Below are positions 1-8,342 of a DNA stretch of 64,000 nt, piece by piece. The stretch is taken from the NCBI RefSeq assembly GCF_023078455.1, contig NZ_CP095740.1:4423501-4487500 (forward strand), in the 5' to 3' direction. Made by a program: the position numbers and the translations under genes. The first letter of the stretch is position 1. Every line of letters begins with the position of its first letter. This DNA is from Luteibacter aegosomatis (GTDB taxonomy: Bacteria; Pseudomonadota; Gammaproteobacteria; Xanthomonadales; Rhodanobacteraceae). The notes below the pieces were generated by a model, which was given only the letters and a program-made list of their open reading frames with translations, was not told the DNA's origin and searched no databases.

Positions 1-50
1 TCCGCTCCCACCCCTTCGGTAGCGAGCCTCCTACCGAAGGGGTGGGAGCC
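1..50. repeat. REP-like palindrome, copy A
   Basis: An 18-bp arm, CTCCCACCCCTTCGGTAG, is followed after a short loop by its exact inverse, CTACCGAAGGGGTGGGAG. The same palindrome with small changes recurs at 3571-3643 and 34807-34877. This copy lacks the outer GCGGACAGGG arms of the other two, at least on the visible side, because the window starts here. It lies just upstream of ilvC. It may act as a transcription stop or a REP-type element; the sequence does not decide which. Confidence 0.8.
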
Positions 51-121
51 GATCGCATCGGCGAACAGAGCTTGCGACAGCCCCGCTCCTTTTTGCCCTA
101 CTTACCGACCCGGAGAGATCC

Positions 122-1138
122 ATGACCGACCAACAAGCCACCACCGCCCCCTTGCAGAACGCCCGTATCGCCGTACTCGGCTACGGCAGCCAGGGCCGCG
201 CGCATGCGCTCAACCTCAAGGATTCCGGACTCGACGTGGTCGTGGGCCTGCGCGCCGGCGGTCCGTCCTGGCACAAGGCGTATACGGACGGCTTCCACGT
301 CGCCGAGCCCGCCGAAGCCGTGCGCGGCGCCGACCTCGTGGCCGTGCTCACGCCGGACATGACGCAGCCCGGCATCTACCGCGATGCCATCGAGGCGAAC
401 ATCAAGCCGGGTGCCACGCTGCTCTTCGCGCACGGCTTCAACGTGCACTTCGGCCAGATCAAACCCCGCGCCGACATCGACGTGGTGCTGGTCGCACCGA
501 AGGGCCCCGGCGCGCTCGTGCGTCGCGAATACGAGATCGGCCGTGGCGTGCCCTGCCTGTATGCCGTGCACCAGGACGCCACCGGCCACGCCACCGAGCG
601 TGCCACGGCCTACGCGGCCGGCATCGGCGGCGCGCGCGCCATGCTGATCGAAACCGACTTCAAGGAAGAGACCGAGACCGACCTCTTCGGCGAACAGGCC
701 GTGCTCTGCGGTGGCGCTTCGGAACTGGTCATCAAGGGCTTCGAGACGCTGGTGGAAGCCGGCTATCGACCGGAAATCGCCTATTACGAGGTGATGCACG
801 AGCTGAAGCTCATCGTCGACCTCTTCTACGAGGGAGGCCTCGCGCGCATGCTCGAATTCATCTCCGAGACGGCGCAATACGGCGACTACACCCGGGGCCC
901 GCGCATCGTCGACGACGCCACGAAGGAGCGCATGAAGGGCGTGCTGAAGGAGATCCAGGACGGTACCTTCGCCCGCGAATGGACGGCCGAATACCAGGCC
1001 GGCCTGCCCAACTACAAGGCCTACAAGCAGCGCGACCTCGAGCATCCCATCGAGAAGGTGGGCGCCCAGCTGCGCGCGCGCATGCCGTGGCTCGCCGCCA
1101 ACCAGCCTAAGGCATCGGAGCCGGCCAAGACCCCCTGA
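122..1138 (+). CDS. ilvC: Ketol-acid reductoisomerase (NADP+)
   Basis: Second step of isoleucine/valine synthesis: Mg2+-dependent isomerisation and NADPH reduction of 2-acetolactate or 2-aceto-2-hydroxybutyrate in the cytosol. The 338-residue product has the length of class I (short) IlvC. A Rossmann GYGSQG motif lies at residues 20-25, followed by [10 protein letters not shown]. The conserved FAHGFNVHF segment lies near residue 100, and the C-terminal knotted domain carries the [12 protein letters not shown] and [14 protein letters not shown] acidic metal-binding segments. The ATG is preceded by a GGAGAG ribosome binding site. The stop is followed after a REP-like hairpin by the acetolactate synthase genes, so the three probably form one ilv operon. 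Confidence 0.97.
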   Translation: MTDQQATTAPLQNARIAVLGYGSQGRAHALNLKDSGLDVVVGLRAGGPSWHKAYTDGFHVAEPAEAVRGADLVAVLTPDMTQPGIYRDAIEANIKPGATLLFAHGFNVHFGQIKPRADIDVVLVAPKGPGALVRREYEIGRGVPCLYAVHQDATGHATERATAYAAGIGGARAMLIETDFKEETETDLFGEQAVLCGGASELVIKGFETLVEAGYRPEIAYYEVMHELKLIVDLFYEGGLARMLEFISETAQYGDYTRGPRIVDDATKERMKGVLKEIQDGTFAREWTAEYQAGLPNYKAYKQRDLEHPIEKVGAQLRARMPWLAANQPKASEPAKTP

Positions 1139-1149
1139 TGCCATCCCCT

Positions 1150-1215
1150 GTGGGAGCGCGTCCAGCGCGCGATGCCGTCCCTCCCCCTCGCCCGCGAGCG
1201 GACGCGCTCCCGCAC
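1150..1215. repeat. Inverted repeat between ilvC and the acetolactate synthase gene
   Basis: The arm GTGGGAGCGCGTCC (1150-1163) is mirrored by GGACGCGCTCCCGCAC (1200-1215), with one extra base in the second arm. The style (GTGGGAGCGCG...CGCGCGATG) resembles REP sequences of pseudomonads and xanthomonads but differs from the 1-50 family. It fills the gap between ilvC and the next gene. This argues that the open frame beginning at 1138 is not translated through the hairpin and that the downstream gene starts at 1237. Confidence 0.7.
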
Positions 1216-1236
1216 CTTCCAAGGAAGCCCATCACC

Positions 1237-3099
1237 GTGAACGCGCAACCGGACATCGGCGACATCGGTCGCCCCGCCTCGAACCATCCCCTCGCCGGCC
1301 AGGCCATGACCGGCGCAGATATCGTCGTGCAGGTGATCGCCGACGAAGGCCTCGACGTCCTCTTCGGCTATTCCGGCGGCGCCATCCTTCCGGTCTACGA
1401 CGCGTTGTTCCGCTACAACCAGACCCATGCCCTCGACGACGGCGGCGACCGCCTGCCGCTCATCGTGCCCGCGAACGAACAGGGTGCCTGCTTCATGGCC
1501 GCCGGCTATGCGCGTGCCTCCGGGCGCGTCGGCGTGGCCCTGGTCACCTCCGGCCCCGGCGCCACCAACGCGGTGACGCCCGTGCGCGACTCGATGGCCG
1601 ACTCCATCCCGCTGGTGGTGATCTGCGGCCAGGTGCCCACCGGCGCCATCGGCACCGATGCGTTTCAGGAAGCGCCGATCGGCACCATCATGGGCGCGTG
1701 CGCCAAGCACGTGTTCCTCGTCACCGACGCGAGCACGCTCGAAGCGACGCTGCGCACGGCGTTCCACATCGCCCGCAGCGGCCGCCCCGGCCCCGTGGTG
1801 GTGGATATCCCGAAGGACGTGCAGAACGCGCCCCTCGTCTTCCACGGCGAGCGCGAGCTGCCGGTGCGCGGGTATCGCGCGCGTCTGCATGCCGTCGAAT
1901 CGGCCACGCCCGACGACGACGCCTGCCGGGCGTTCTTCGCGGCGCTCGCCGCCGCGGAGCGGCCGCTGATCTACGCCGGCGGCGGCATCGTATCGGCCGA
2001 GGCCGCCGATGCCTTGCGCGACTTCTCGCGTGCGTTCGGCGTTCCCGTGGTCACCACGCTGATGGGCATCGGCGGCTTCGACACCACCGACCCGCTCGCG
2101 CTGGGCATGCTCGGCATGCACGGCACGGCGTATGCGAACTACGCGATGGACGATTGCGATTTCGTCTTCGCGCTGGGCGCGCGCTTCGACGATCGCGTGG
2201 TCGGCGTCCCCGACAAGTTCGCGCCGAAGGCGCGCACCATCGCGCAGATCGACATCGACCCCGCCGAGATCGGCAAGGTGAAGGCCGTGCACTGGCATCA
2301 CGTGGGTTCGCTCGACGTCTCGTTGCGCGCGCTCACGGCCCATGGCCGCCGCATCGGGTTCGCACCGGACCGCCGCGCGTGGCACGCGCACGTCGCGGCG
2401 CTGAAGGCGGCCCATCCCATGAACTTCTGCCGGGATGGCGACCTCATCCAGCCCTGCGCCGTGATCGAGGCGATCAATCGCATCACGGAGGGCCATGCCA
2501 TCATCACCACGGGCGTGGGCCAGCACCAGATGTGGGCGGCGCAGTACTTCGATTTCCGCGCGCCGCGACGCTGGCTCACCTCGGGGTCCATGGGAACGAT
2601 GGGGTTCGGCCTGCCGGCCGCCATCGGCGCGCAGTTCGCGCGTCGAGACCTCACCGTGATCGACGTCGACGGCGATGCCAGCATCCGCATGAACATCGGC
2701 GAGCTCGAAACCGTCACCACGTATGGGCTCCCGGTGAAGATCGTGGTACTGAACAATGCCGGCGACGGCATGGTACGGCAGTGGCAGAAGCTGTTCTTCC
2801 GCGGCCGCTTCTCCGCCAGCGACAAGAGCCTGCACAAGAAGGATTTCGTCCGCGCCGCCCAGGCCGACGGATTCGAATGGGCGCGGCGTCTCGACGATGC
2901 CGCGCAACTGGAGGCGACGATCGCCGACTTCCTGGCCTTCGACGGGCCGGCCTTCCTCGAGGTGGTCATCGATCCCGACGCGGGCGTGTACCCGATGGTG
3001 GGTCCCGGCGCATCGTATGCCGAGATGATCACCGGGGAATGGATCCCCAGCCGCCACGTTCCCGTGGCGCAAGAAGCCGAACCGACGGGAATGTTCTGA
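1237..3099 (+). CDS. ilvB: Acetolactate synthase, large (catalytic) subunit
   Basis: Thiamine-diphosphate enzyme that condenses two pyruvates, or pyruvate plus 2-oxobutyrate, as the first common step of branched-chain amino acid synthesis. The product has 620 residues. The N-terminal PYR domain contains GYSGGAILPVYDAL and the catalytic-Glu context ANEQGACFMAAGYAR. A central FAD/TH3 domain follows, then the ThDP-binding GDASIRMNIGELETV motif ending in LNN near the C-terminus. I chose the GTG at 1237 because AAGGAAG lies 9 bases upstream. The longer frame from 1138 would read through a hairpin and add a low-complexity leader. Its small subunit follows two bases after the stop. The paralogue name (ilvB, ilvG or ilvI) cannot be fixed from sequence alone. 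Confidence 0.93.
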   Translation: MNAQPDIGDIGRPASNHPLAGQAMTGADIVVQVIADEGLDVLFGYSGGAILPVYDALFRYNQTHALDDGGDRLPLIVPANEQGACFMAAGYARASGRVGVALVTSGPGATNAVTPVRDSMADSIPLVVICGQVPTGAIGTDAFQEAPIGTIMGACAKHVFLVTDASTLEATLRTAFHIARSGRPGPVVVDIPKDVQNAPLVFHGERELPVRGYRARLHAVESATPDDDACRAFFAALAAAERPLIYAGGGIVSAEAADALRDFSRAFGVPVVTTLMGIGGFDTTDPLALGMLGMHGTAYANYAMDDCDFVFALGARFDDRVVGVPDKFAPKARTIAQIDIDPAEIGKVKAVHWHHVGSLDVSLRALTAHGRRIGFAPDRRAWHAHVAALKAAHPMNFCRDGDLIQPCAVIEAINRITEGHAIITTGVGQHQMWAAQYFDFRAPRRWLTSGSMGTMGFGLPAAIGAQFARRDLTVIDVDGDASIRMNIGELETVTTYGLPVKIVVLNNAGDGMVRQWQKLFFRGRFSASDKSLHKKDFVRAAQADGFEWARRLDDAAQLEATIADFLAFDGPAFLEVVIDPDAGVYPMVGPGASYAEMITGEWIPSRHVPVAQEAEPTGMF

Positions 3100-3101
3100 C
3101 C

Positions 3102-3602
3102 ATGCGCCACCTGATTTCCATGCTCCTGCAGAATGAGGCCGGCGCGCTCGCACGCGTCGCCGGCCTGTTCGCCTCGCGCGGGTACAACATCGAATCGCTC
3201 ACCGTGGCTGCCACGCACGACGAGGCCGTGTCGCGCCTCACGCTCGTGGTGTTCGGCGACGACATCACCGTCGACCAGGTGGTGAAGCAGACGGCCAAGC
3301 TGGTGGACGTGATCGACGTCGCGGAGTTCACGCGCAAGGAACACCTGGAGCGGGAGCTTTCGGTGGTGCGCGTCGAAGGAGGCGGCCCGGCCCTCGACGA
3401 CTATCTCGTTCGCACCGGCGCGCGGCTGCTGCGTCGCGAGAACGGGCAGGCCATCGTGGAATACACCGGCGGTACCGACGACGTGGACGGATTCGTCGAC
3501 GGCCTGCGAGCCATAGCACGCCTTACCGATCAGGCGCGAAGCGGTGTGGCGGCCATCGCGTCGCAGGAGTCGCGGACAGGGTCCGCTCCCGCCCTTCGGT
3601 AG
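3102..3602 (+). CDS. ilvH: Acetolactate synthase, small regulatory subunit
   Basis: Regulatory partner of the preceding large subunit, conferring valine feedback sensitivity in this family. The 166-residue product starts with an ACT domain (MRHLISMLLQNEAGALARVA, then GLFASRGYNIESLTV) and continues with the usual C-terminal domain. It begins two bases after the large-subunit stop, indicating translational coupling. Oddity: the last ten residues, SRTGSAPALR, are encoded by the left arm of the palindrome at 3571-3643. The stop codon lies inside the element, so the natural end of this protein has been replaced or extended by repeat sequence. The convergent DoxX gene ends the same way. Confidence 0.93.
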   Translation: MRHLISMLLQNEAGALARVAGLFASRGYNIESLTVAATHDEAVSRLTLVVFGDDITVDQVVKQTAKLVDVIDVAEFTRKEHLERELSVVRVEGGGPALDDYLVRTGARLLRRENGQAIVEYTGGTDDVDGFVDGLRAIARLTDQARSGVAAIASQESRTGSAPALR

Positions 3603-3643
3603 GAGACGTCTCTACCGAAGGGTGGGAGCGGACCCTGTCCGCG
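3571..3643. repeat. REP-like palindrome, copy B
   Basis: A near-perfect palindrome of about 73 bp, with arms CGCGGACAGGGTCCGCTCCC and GGGAGCGGACCCTGTCCGCG around CCCTTCGGTAG/CTACCGAAGGG. It lies between the convergent ilvH and DoxX genes and contains both stop codons. It could form a strong hairpin in either transcript and so serve as a two-way transcription end, although no T-run follows. Related copies are at 1-50 and 34807-34877. Confidence 0.85.
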
Positions 3644-4169
3644 ATGGGCCATGCCGTATCGCCCCATCCACCGACCACGGCCCCGTGCCACCGAAGCACA
3701 GCGCCAGCAACCCGGCAAGGTAGAGCAGGTCGGTCTCGTATCCCGGCTGCCCGAAGTGGGCGCCCGCCGCATCGAACGACTGCAGCTTGATCGAACTGAA
3801 GCCGTTCGGCAGGTGCACGCTGACGATGGCCACCACCAGGACCACGATCATCGGCACGCTCACCAGCGGCAGGAGTGCGCCGATCAGCACCATGAAGCCG
3901 CCGATCAGTTCGATGAGGATCGTGACCCAGCCCAGCCAGTCCGCATGGGGCATGCCCATCGCATGCAGTACGCCGATGAACTGCTCCGGACCGCGCGCAA
4001 GCTTGGCGTAGCCGTGCTGCATGAAGCCGAAGCCCACGATCAGGCGCAGAGGCACGGCGAACCAGCTTTGGGGCACGGGCAAGGGGGCGGTGGAGACATG
4101 ACGGCAGCGATCGATGAGGCGCATGGGGGCGGACTGCGGCAAGGGGACATATCTTGGTTCGCTTGCCAC
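3612..4169 (-). CDS. DoxX family membrane protein
   Basis: Small inner-membrane protein of the DoxX/DoxD family. Members are four-helix proteins often tied to redox or quinone-linked processes; the role of this one is unknown. Visible features are the LRLIVGFGFMQHGYAKLARG opening and hydrophobic segments around WLGWVTILIELIGGFMVLIGALLP, VPMIVVLVVAIVSVH and LLYLAGLLALCFGG. The longest frame uses a GTG at 4169 without a clear ribosome binding site; an ATG at 4124 is an alternative start. Its C-terminus SRTGSAPTLR is encoded by the palindrome shared with the convergent ilvH and is almost identical to the IlvH tail. It is convergent with ilvH and independent of the ilv operon. Confidence 0.8.
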   Translation of the reverse strand: MASEPRYVPLPQSAPMRLIDRCRHVSTAPLPVPQSWFAVPLRLIVGFGFMQHGYAKLARGPEQFIGVLHAMGMPHADWLGWVTILIELIGGFMVLIGALLPLVSVPMIVVLVVAIVSVHLPNGFSSIKLQSFDAAGAHFGQPGYETDLLYLAGLLALCFGGTGPWSVDGAIRHGPSRTGSAPTLR

Positions 4170-4253
4170 GCGCTCATGGTTACATCTTCGCGAGAATCGT
4201 GCGCCAGGCCGTGGGAACCGGCCTGGCGGAGATCCGGGTTCCAGCGAGGGTGC

Positions 4254-4853
4254 TCACCAGACCGTGTACACCTGCCCCGTCTGCCGCCCTTCCACGCTGC
4301 GCGAAAAGGCCAGCGCCGCCCGCGCCGCCGTCACCGGTTCGAAGCCGCGGAAGAACGGCCCGTACCCTTCCATCGATTCGACGAGCACGTTCGGGCTGAC
4401 CGCATTGATGCGCAGGCCACGCGGCAGCTCGATGGCGGCGCCGCGCACGAACGCTTCCACCGCGCCGTTGACCATGCTGGCGCAGGCGCCGGCCACGATG
4501 GGCTGCTCGGCGAGGATGCCGGTGATGAGGGTGAACGAGCCACCGTCCCGCATGCGCGGCGTGCCCGACGTGACCAGGCGCACCTGGCCGAGCAGCTTGT
4601 CGTGCAGGCCCGCGAGGTAATCCCCCTCGGTGAAGTCGGCCAGCGGCTTGAAGGGTACCGAGCCCGCCGCGCAGATCACGGCGTCCAGTTCACCGACCTG
4701 ACCGAACATCGCTTCCACGCTCGCCGCGTCGCGAAGATCGACGCGTACGTCGCCGCTCGAGCGACCGGCACGCACGATCTCGTGGCGCGACTCGAGTTCC
4801 GCCGTCACCGCACGACCCAGCGTGCCATTCGCACCGACGATGAGAATTTTCAT
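4254..4853 (-). CDS. Short-chain dehydrogenase-like protein
   Basis: A 199-residue Rossmann-fold protein with an N-terminal nucleotide-binding GANGTLGRAV (residues 8-17) and the SDR structural segment AVICAAGS. The usual catalytic YxxxK is not visible; the matching position reads SMVNGAVEAF, as in a subgroup of small SDR-like proteins, so ordinary dehydrogenase chemistry is uncertain. The ATG follows an AAGGAGGT ribosome binding site at good spacing. It is divergent from the AraC regulator, which starts 48 bases away, so that regulator could also control it. The substrate is unknown. Confidence 0.82.
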   Translation of the reverse strand: MKILIVGANGTLGRAVTAELESRHEIVRAGRSSGDVRVDLRDAASVEAMFGQVGELDAVICAAGSVPFKPLADFTEGDYLAGLHDKLLGQVRLVTSGTPRMRDGGSFTLITGILAEQPIVAGACASMVNGAVEAFVRGAAIELPRGLRINAVSPNVLVESMEGYGPFFRGFEPVTAARAALAFSRSVEGRQTGQVYTVW

Positions 4854-4900
4854 GAACTACCTCCTTGGTGATCGCAGCCGGGAAGGGTACCCTCGGTCGC

Positions 4901-5827
4901 ATGAACCGTCGCGCCGCGCTCTCGCTGCCGCCCCCCATGGCCGATACCTCGGCGCTGGGCGGTGAACAGGATCTGTTCGGGCTGTCCGATGAGCCCACCC
5001 TGCATTACCTCGAGCACGGCTCGCGCAGCCGGTTGATCCGCTGGCACTACCACCCGGCCTACGAACTGCACCTGATCGTCGCCGCCGAAGGCACCGCCTA
5101 CGTGGGCGATCATACCGGCCGCTTCGCGCCCCACACGCTGATGCTCACCGGGCCCAACGTGCCGCACAACTGGGTCACCGACGATGCCTGCGCGCCGGTG
5201 GCCGTGCGCGACCGCGTGATCCTGTTCTCCGAGGCCTTCGTCCACCGTTGCATGGCCCTCTTTCCCTCGGCGCGTCATGTGCAACGCCTGCTGCTGGAAG
5301 AGGCCCGCCACGGCATCGTCTTTTCCCGCGACCTGGGTCGCCGGCTGGAGCCTTATTTCATGCGCGTTGCCGGCCACACCGGGCTGCGGCGCGTCGCCAG
5401 CTTCCTGGAGATGATCGATGCGTTGTCCGAGGACGATACGCGCCGACTCTTGAGCAGTCGACCCTTCCAGGGCGCCGCGGATCGCACGCAGTCGATGAAG
5501 CTGCATCGGGCCGTCACCTACATCGAGCGGCACCACGCCGGCGACGTGTCGCTGAAAACCGTCGCCTCCCGGCTGGACATGTCCGAGACCGCCTTCTCGC
5601 GCTTCTTCCACCAACACACCGGCTACCGCTTCATCGACTACGTCAACCAGATCCGTGTGCAACGCGCCTGCGAACGGCTGACGTCGTCCGACGTCGCCAT
5701 CACCGACGTCTGTTACGAGGTCGGCTTCAGCAACCTGTCGAACTTCAACCGGCGCTTCCTCATCCTCACGGGTATGACGCCACGCGACTATCGGACGCGT
5801 CATCGTCGGCGCGACCGCGAGGACTGA
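4901..5827 (+). CDS. AraC family transcriptional regulator with cupin sensor domain
   Basis: A 308-residue activator. The N-terminal cupin contains WHYHPAYELHLIV and HTLMLTGPNVPHNW, typical of sugar- or polyol-sensing AraC proteins. The C-terminal double helix-turn-helix spans roughly residues 200-300 and includes VASRLDMSETAFSRFFHQHT and ITDVCYEVGFSNLSNFNRRF with terminal TPRDYR. A longer frame opens with TTG at 4865; the ATG at 4901 is preferred (a purine-rich GGGAAGGG lies 13 bases upstream), with ATG 4937 a further option. It sits directly upstream of, and on the same strand as, the polyol ABC operon, and is probably its activator. A direct repeat beside that operon's -10 is a plausible target. 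Confidence 0.9.
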   Translation: MNRRAALSLPPPMADTSALGGEQDLFGLSDEPTLHYLEHGSRSRLIRWHYHPAYELHLIVAAEGTAYVGDHTGRFAPHTLMLTGPNVPHNWVTDDACAPVAVRDRVILFSEAFVHRCMALFPSARHVQRLLLEEARHGIVFSRDLGRRLEPYFMRVAGHTGLRRVASFLEMIDALSEDDTRRLLSSRPFQGAADRTQSMKLHRAVTYIERHHAGDVSLKTVASRLDMSETAFSRFFHQHTGYRFIDYVNQIRVQRACERLTSSDVAITDVCYEVGFSNLSNFNRRFLILTGMTPRDYRTRHRRRDRED

Positions 5828-5979
5828 TGCGGCGGTGCCGCAAGCACCCGGTCGCCGGGGCCTGCACATGTCCATACACGTACTCTTTTGCGCGACCGCT
5901 CGTTTGCTGCTTCGCAGCATAACGACGCCAGGTTGCCGCCCGCGGGCGGCCCTCCGGGAGCCGCCGCCTGCAAGAAAGT

Positions 5980-6043
5980 ATGTATTTTCACCGTAAAACG
6001 ACGGCGGCCGTATTGGTGCACCTCCATGTATTACACCTATAAC
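5980..6043 (+). promoter_or_regulatory. Putative AraC-regulated promoter of the polyol operon
   Basis: In the 259-bp gap between the AraC gene and the binding-protein gene, ATGTATTTTCACC (5980-5992) and ATGTATTACACC (6026-6037) form a direct repeat about 46 bp apart. The second copy abuts a good -10 hexamer, TATAAC (6038-6043), and no good -35 is seen at normal spacing. This layout is typical of promoters activated by AraC proteins. The rest of the gap shows only GC-rich inverted repeats. Confidence 0.5.
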
Positions 6044-6086
6044 GCCTAACCACGACGCGGCACTCCGCCGTCTCACGGGAGGCACG

Positions 6087-7457
6087 ATGACCGATCGACG
6101 CAAACGCCATCGCCGGCTCGGCGCGCTGCTTGCCGGCGCCGCCCTGGCGATGTCGACGGAAACCGCGTGGGCGGACACGACGCTGACTATCGGCACGGTC
6201 AACAACGCGGACATGGTGCGCATGCAGGCGCTCTCCGGCGACTACGAAAAAAGCCATCCCGGCGTGCACCTGAATTGGGTGGTGCTGGAAGAAAACACGC
6301 TGCGCCAGCGCCTCACTACCGACATCGCGACGCATGGCGGCCAGTTCGACGTGATCACGATCGGCGCCTATGAGGCGCCCCTGTGGGGCGCGCAGCGATG
6401 GCTCAAGCCCCTGGACCACCTGCCCGCGGACTACGAGGCCGACGACCTGCTCAAGAACGTGCGCGAACAGCTCACCGTCGACGGACACCTCTACGCGGTG
6501 CCGTTCTACGCGGAGGCCAGCATCACCTATTACCGCACCGACCTGTTCGCCCGGGCCAACCTCACGATGCCCGACCAGCCCACGTGGGACCAGATCCGCG
6601 GCTTCGCGCAGAAGCTGCACGATCCCGCGCATGGCGTCTACGGCATCTGCCTGCGCGGCAAGGCCGGCTGGGGCGAGAACATGGCCCTGCTCGGCACGAT
6701 GGTGAACAGCTGGGGCGGGCGCTGGTTCGACGAACACTGGAAGCCGCAGATCGACACGCCGCCCTGGCACCAGGCGGTGAACTTCTACGTCGACCTGCTC
6801 AAGCACTACGGTCCGCCCGGTCCCTCGGATAACGGCTTCAACGAAAACCTCGCGCTGTTTGCGGCAGGCCGCTGCGCCATGTGGGTGGACGCGAGCGTCG
6901 GCGGCGGCACGGTGGCCAACCCGAAGGAAAGCCAGGTCGCCGGGCGGGTCGGCTTCGCGCGTTCACCGCACCAGGTGACCGACAAGGGCTCGTCGTGGCT
7001 GTGGGTGTGGTCGCTGGCGATCCCCTCCAGTTCGCGGCGGGCCGATGCCGCCCGCGATTTCATCCTGTGGGCGACGTCGCGGCCCTACGCGAGGAAGGTG
7101 GCCGAACGCTACGGCGCCGAATCCACGCCGCCGGGCACGCGCGAATCGACCTACGCCAATCCCGACTACCTCGTGGCCGCGCCGTTCGCCAAGGTCACCT
7201 ACGACTCGCTCAAGGCGGTGGACCCGGCGCATCCGACGCTGCTGCCGGTGCCGTACAAGGGCATCCAGATCGTATCCATTCCCGAGTTCCAGGCGGTCGC
7301 CACGCTGGTGGGCCGCCAGATCGCCGGCGCGCTGGCCGGCCGCGGCAACGTCGACACGCTGCTGCACGTAGCGCAGGGCGCGGTGGATCGCACCATGAAG
7401 CGCGCGGGCTATTACGACAACAAGCCGGTCATCCAGAAGCAGGAGGCGACGCCATGA
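6087..7457 (+). CDS. smoE: ABC transporter substrate-binding protein, polyol (mannitol/sorbitol) type
   Basis: Periplasmic family 1 extracellular solute-binding protein that should deliver a sugar alcohol to the membrane complex encoded downstream. The 456-residue product has a basic N-terminus and hydrophobic stretch (RLGALLAGAALAMS) with probable cleavage after AWA. A typical binding-protein body follows: LTIGTVNNADM, the FDVITIGAYEAPLWG segment, LYAVPFYAEASITYYRTDLF and LALFAAGRCAMWVDASV. A GGGAGG ribosome binding site precedes the ATG. It is the first gene of a five-gene operon; its stop overlaps the next start. The exact ligand is inferred only from the terminal mannitol dehydrogenase gene. 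The symbol is by analogy to SmoE/MtlE. Confidence 0.9.
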   Translation: MTDRRKRHRRLGALLAGAALAMSTETAWADTTLTIGTVNNADMVRMQALSGDYEKSHPGVHLNWVVLEENTLRQRLTTDIATHGGQFDVITIGAYEAPLWGAQRWLKPLDHLPADYEADDLLKNVREQLTVDGHLYAVPFYAEASITYYRTDLFARANLTMPDQPTWDQIRGFAQKLHDPAHGVYGICLRGKAGWGENMALLGTMVNSWGGRWFDEHWKPQIDTPPWHQAVNFYVDLLKHYGPPGPSDNGFNENLALFAAGRCAMWVDASVGGGTVANPKESQVAGRVGFARSPHQVTDKGSSWLWVWSLAIPSSSRRADAARDFILWATSRPYARKVAERYGAESTPPGTRESTYANPDYLVAAPFAKVTYDSLKAVDPAHPTLLPVPYKGIQIVSIPEFQAVATLVGRQIAGALAGRGNVDTLLHVAQGAVDRTMKRAGYYDNKPVIQKQEATP

Positions 7458-8329
7458 ACGCGACGGTCCGCAAACGCCCCGAGCGGCTGCTCGCCCAGCC
7501 GGCCATCGTCATGCTGCTGGTATGGATGATCGTGCCGCTGGCGATGACGCTGTATTTCTCCACGCAGTACTACAACCTGCTCTACCCGGGGAAATCCGCC
7601 TTCGTCGGGCTGGAGAACTTCGCCTATTTCTTCACCTACCCGAGCTTCTGGACCTCGGTGCTCAACACGGTGGTGCTGGTCGGCAGCGTGCTGGCGGTGA
7701 CCGTGGTCGGGGGCGTGCTCATCTCGGTGCTGGTCGACGAGACCTTCCCCGGCCAGGGCATCGTGCGCATGCTGCTGATCTCGCCGTTCTTCATCATGCC
7801 CACGGTCGCGGCGCTGGTCTGGAAGAACCTGTTGATGAATCCCGTGTCGGGCTTCCTCGCCTGGCTATGGAAACTCTTCGGCGCCACGCCGGTGAACTGG
7901 TTCGCCGACTGGCCCCTGCTCTCGGTGATCGTCGTCGTGTCGTGGGAATGGCTTCCCTTCGCCATCCTCATCTTCGTCACCGCGCTGCAGTCGCTCGACC
8001 GCGAGCAACTGGAAGCGGCACGCATGGACGGCGCGCGCGGCATGGCGATCTTCCGCCACCTCACCCTGCCGCACCTGGCGCGTCCCATCGCCGTGGTGGT
8101 GATGGTGGAGGCGATCTTCCTGCTCAACGTGTTCGCCGAGATCTACGTCACCACGAACGGCGGCCCGGGCGACGCCACCACCAACGTACCCTTCCTGGTC
8201 TACACGCAGGCGCTGCTCGAATTCGACGTGGGCGCGGCCTCCGCCGGCGGCCTGGTCGCGGTGGTCCTGGCGAACGTGATGGCGATCTTCCTGATCCGCC
8301 TGATCGGCAAGTCGCTTACCGAACGCTGA
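7454..8329 (+). CDS. smoF: ABC transporter permease, polyol type (first)
   Basis: Inner-membrane permease of the CUT1 carbohydrate family, 291 residues, with about six helices beginning QPAIVMLLVWMIVPLAMTLY. The cytoplasmic EAA loop that docks the ATPase is visible as EAARMDGARGMAIFRHLTLP. The ATG overlaps the preceding stop (ATGA) and has an AGGAGG ribosome binding site 7 bases upstream, so translation is coupled to the binding protein. A longer frame extends upstream inside the binding-protein gene but is excluded by this overlap. It pairs with the next gene as a heterodimeric channel. Confidence 0.93.
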   Translation: MNATVRKRPERLLAQPAIVMLLVWMIVPLAMTLYFSTQYYNLLYPGKSAFVGLENFAYFFTYPSFWTSVLNTVVLVGSVLAVTVVGGVLISVLVDETFPGQGIVRMLLISPFFIMPTVAALVWKNLLMNPVSGFLAWLWKLFGATPVNWFADWPLLSVIVVVSWEWLPFAILIFVTALQSLDREQLEAARMDGARGMAIFRHLTLPHLARPIAVVVMVEAIFLLNVFAEIYVTTNGGPGDATTNVPFLVYTQALLEFDVGAASAGGLVAVVLANVMAIFLIRLIGKSLTER

Positions 8330-8342
8330 AGGAGACGGACCC

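Noticed and set aside
1021..3153. A 710-codon open frame on the minus strand opposite the acetolactate synthase gene
   Set aside because: High-GC shadow: its translation is Arg/His/Gly/Val-rich without motifs, while the plus strand encodes a clear ThDP enzyme.
4254..4853. Calling the small SDR-like protein an active dehydrogenase
   Set aside because: The nucleotide-binding motif is present but the YxxxK catalytic pair is not visible, so only a family-level name is given.
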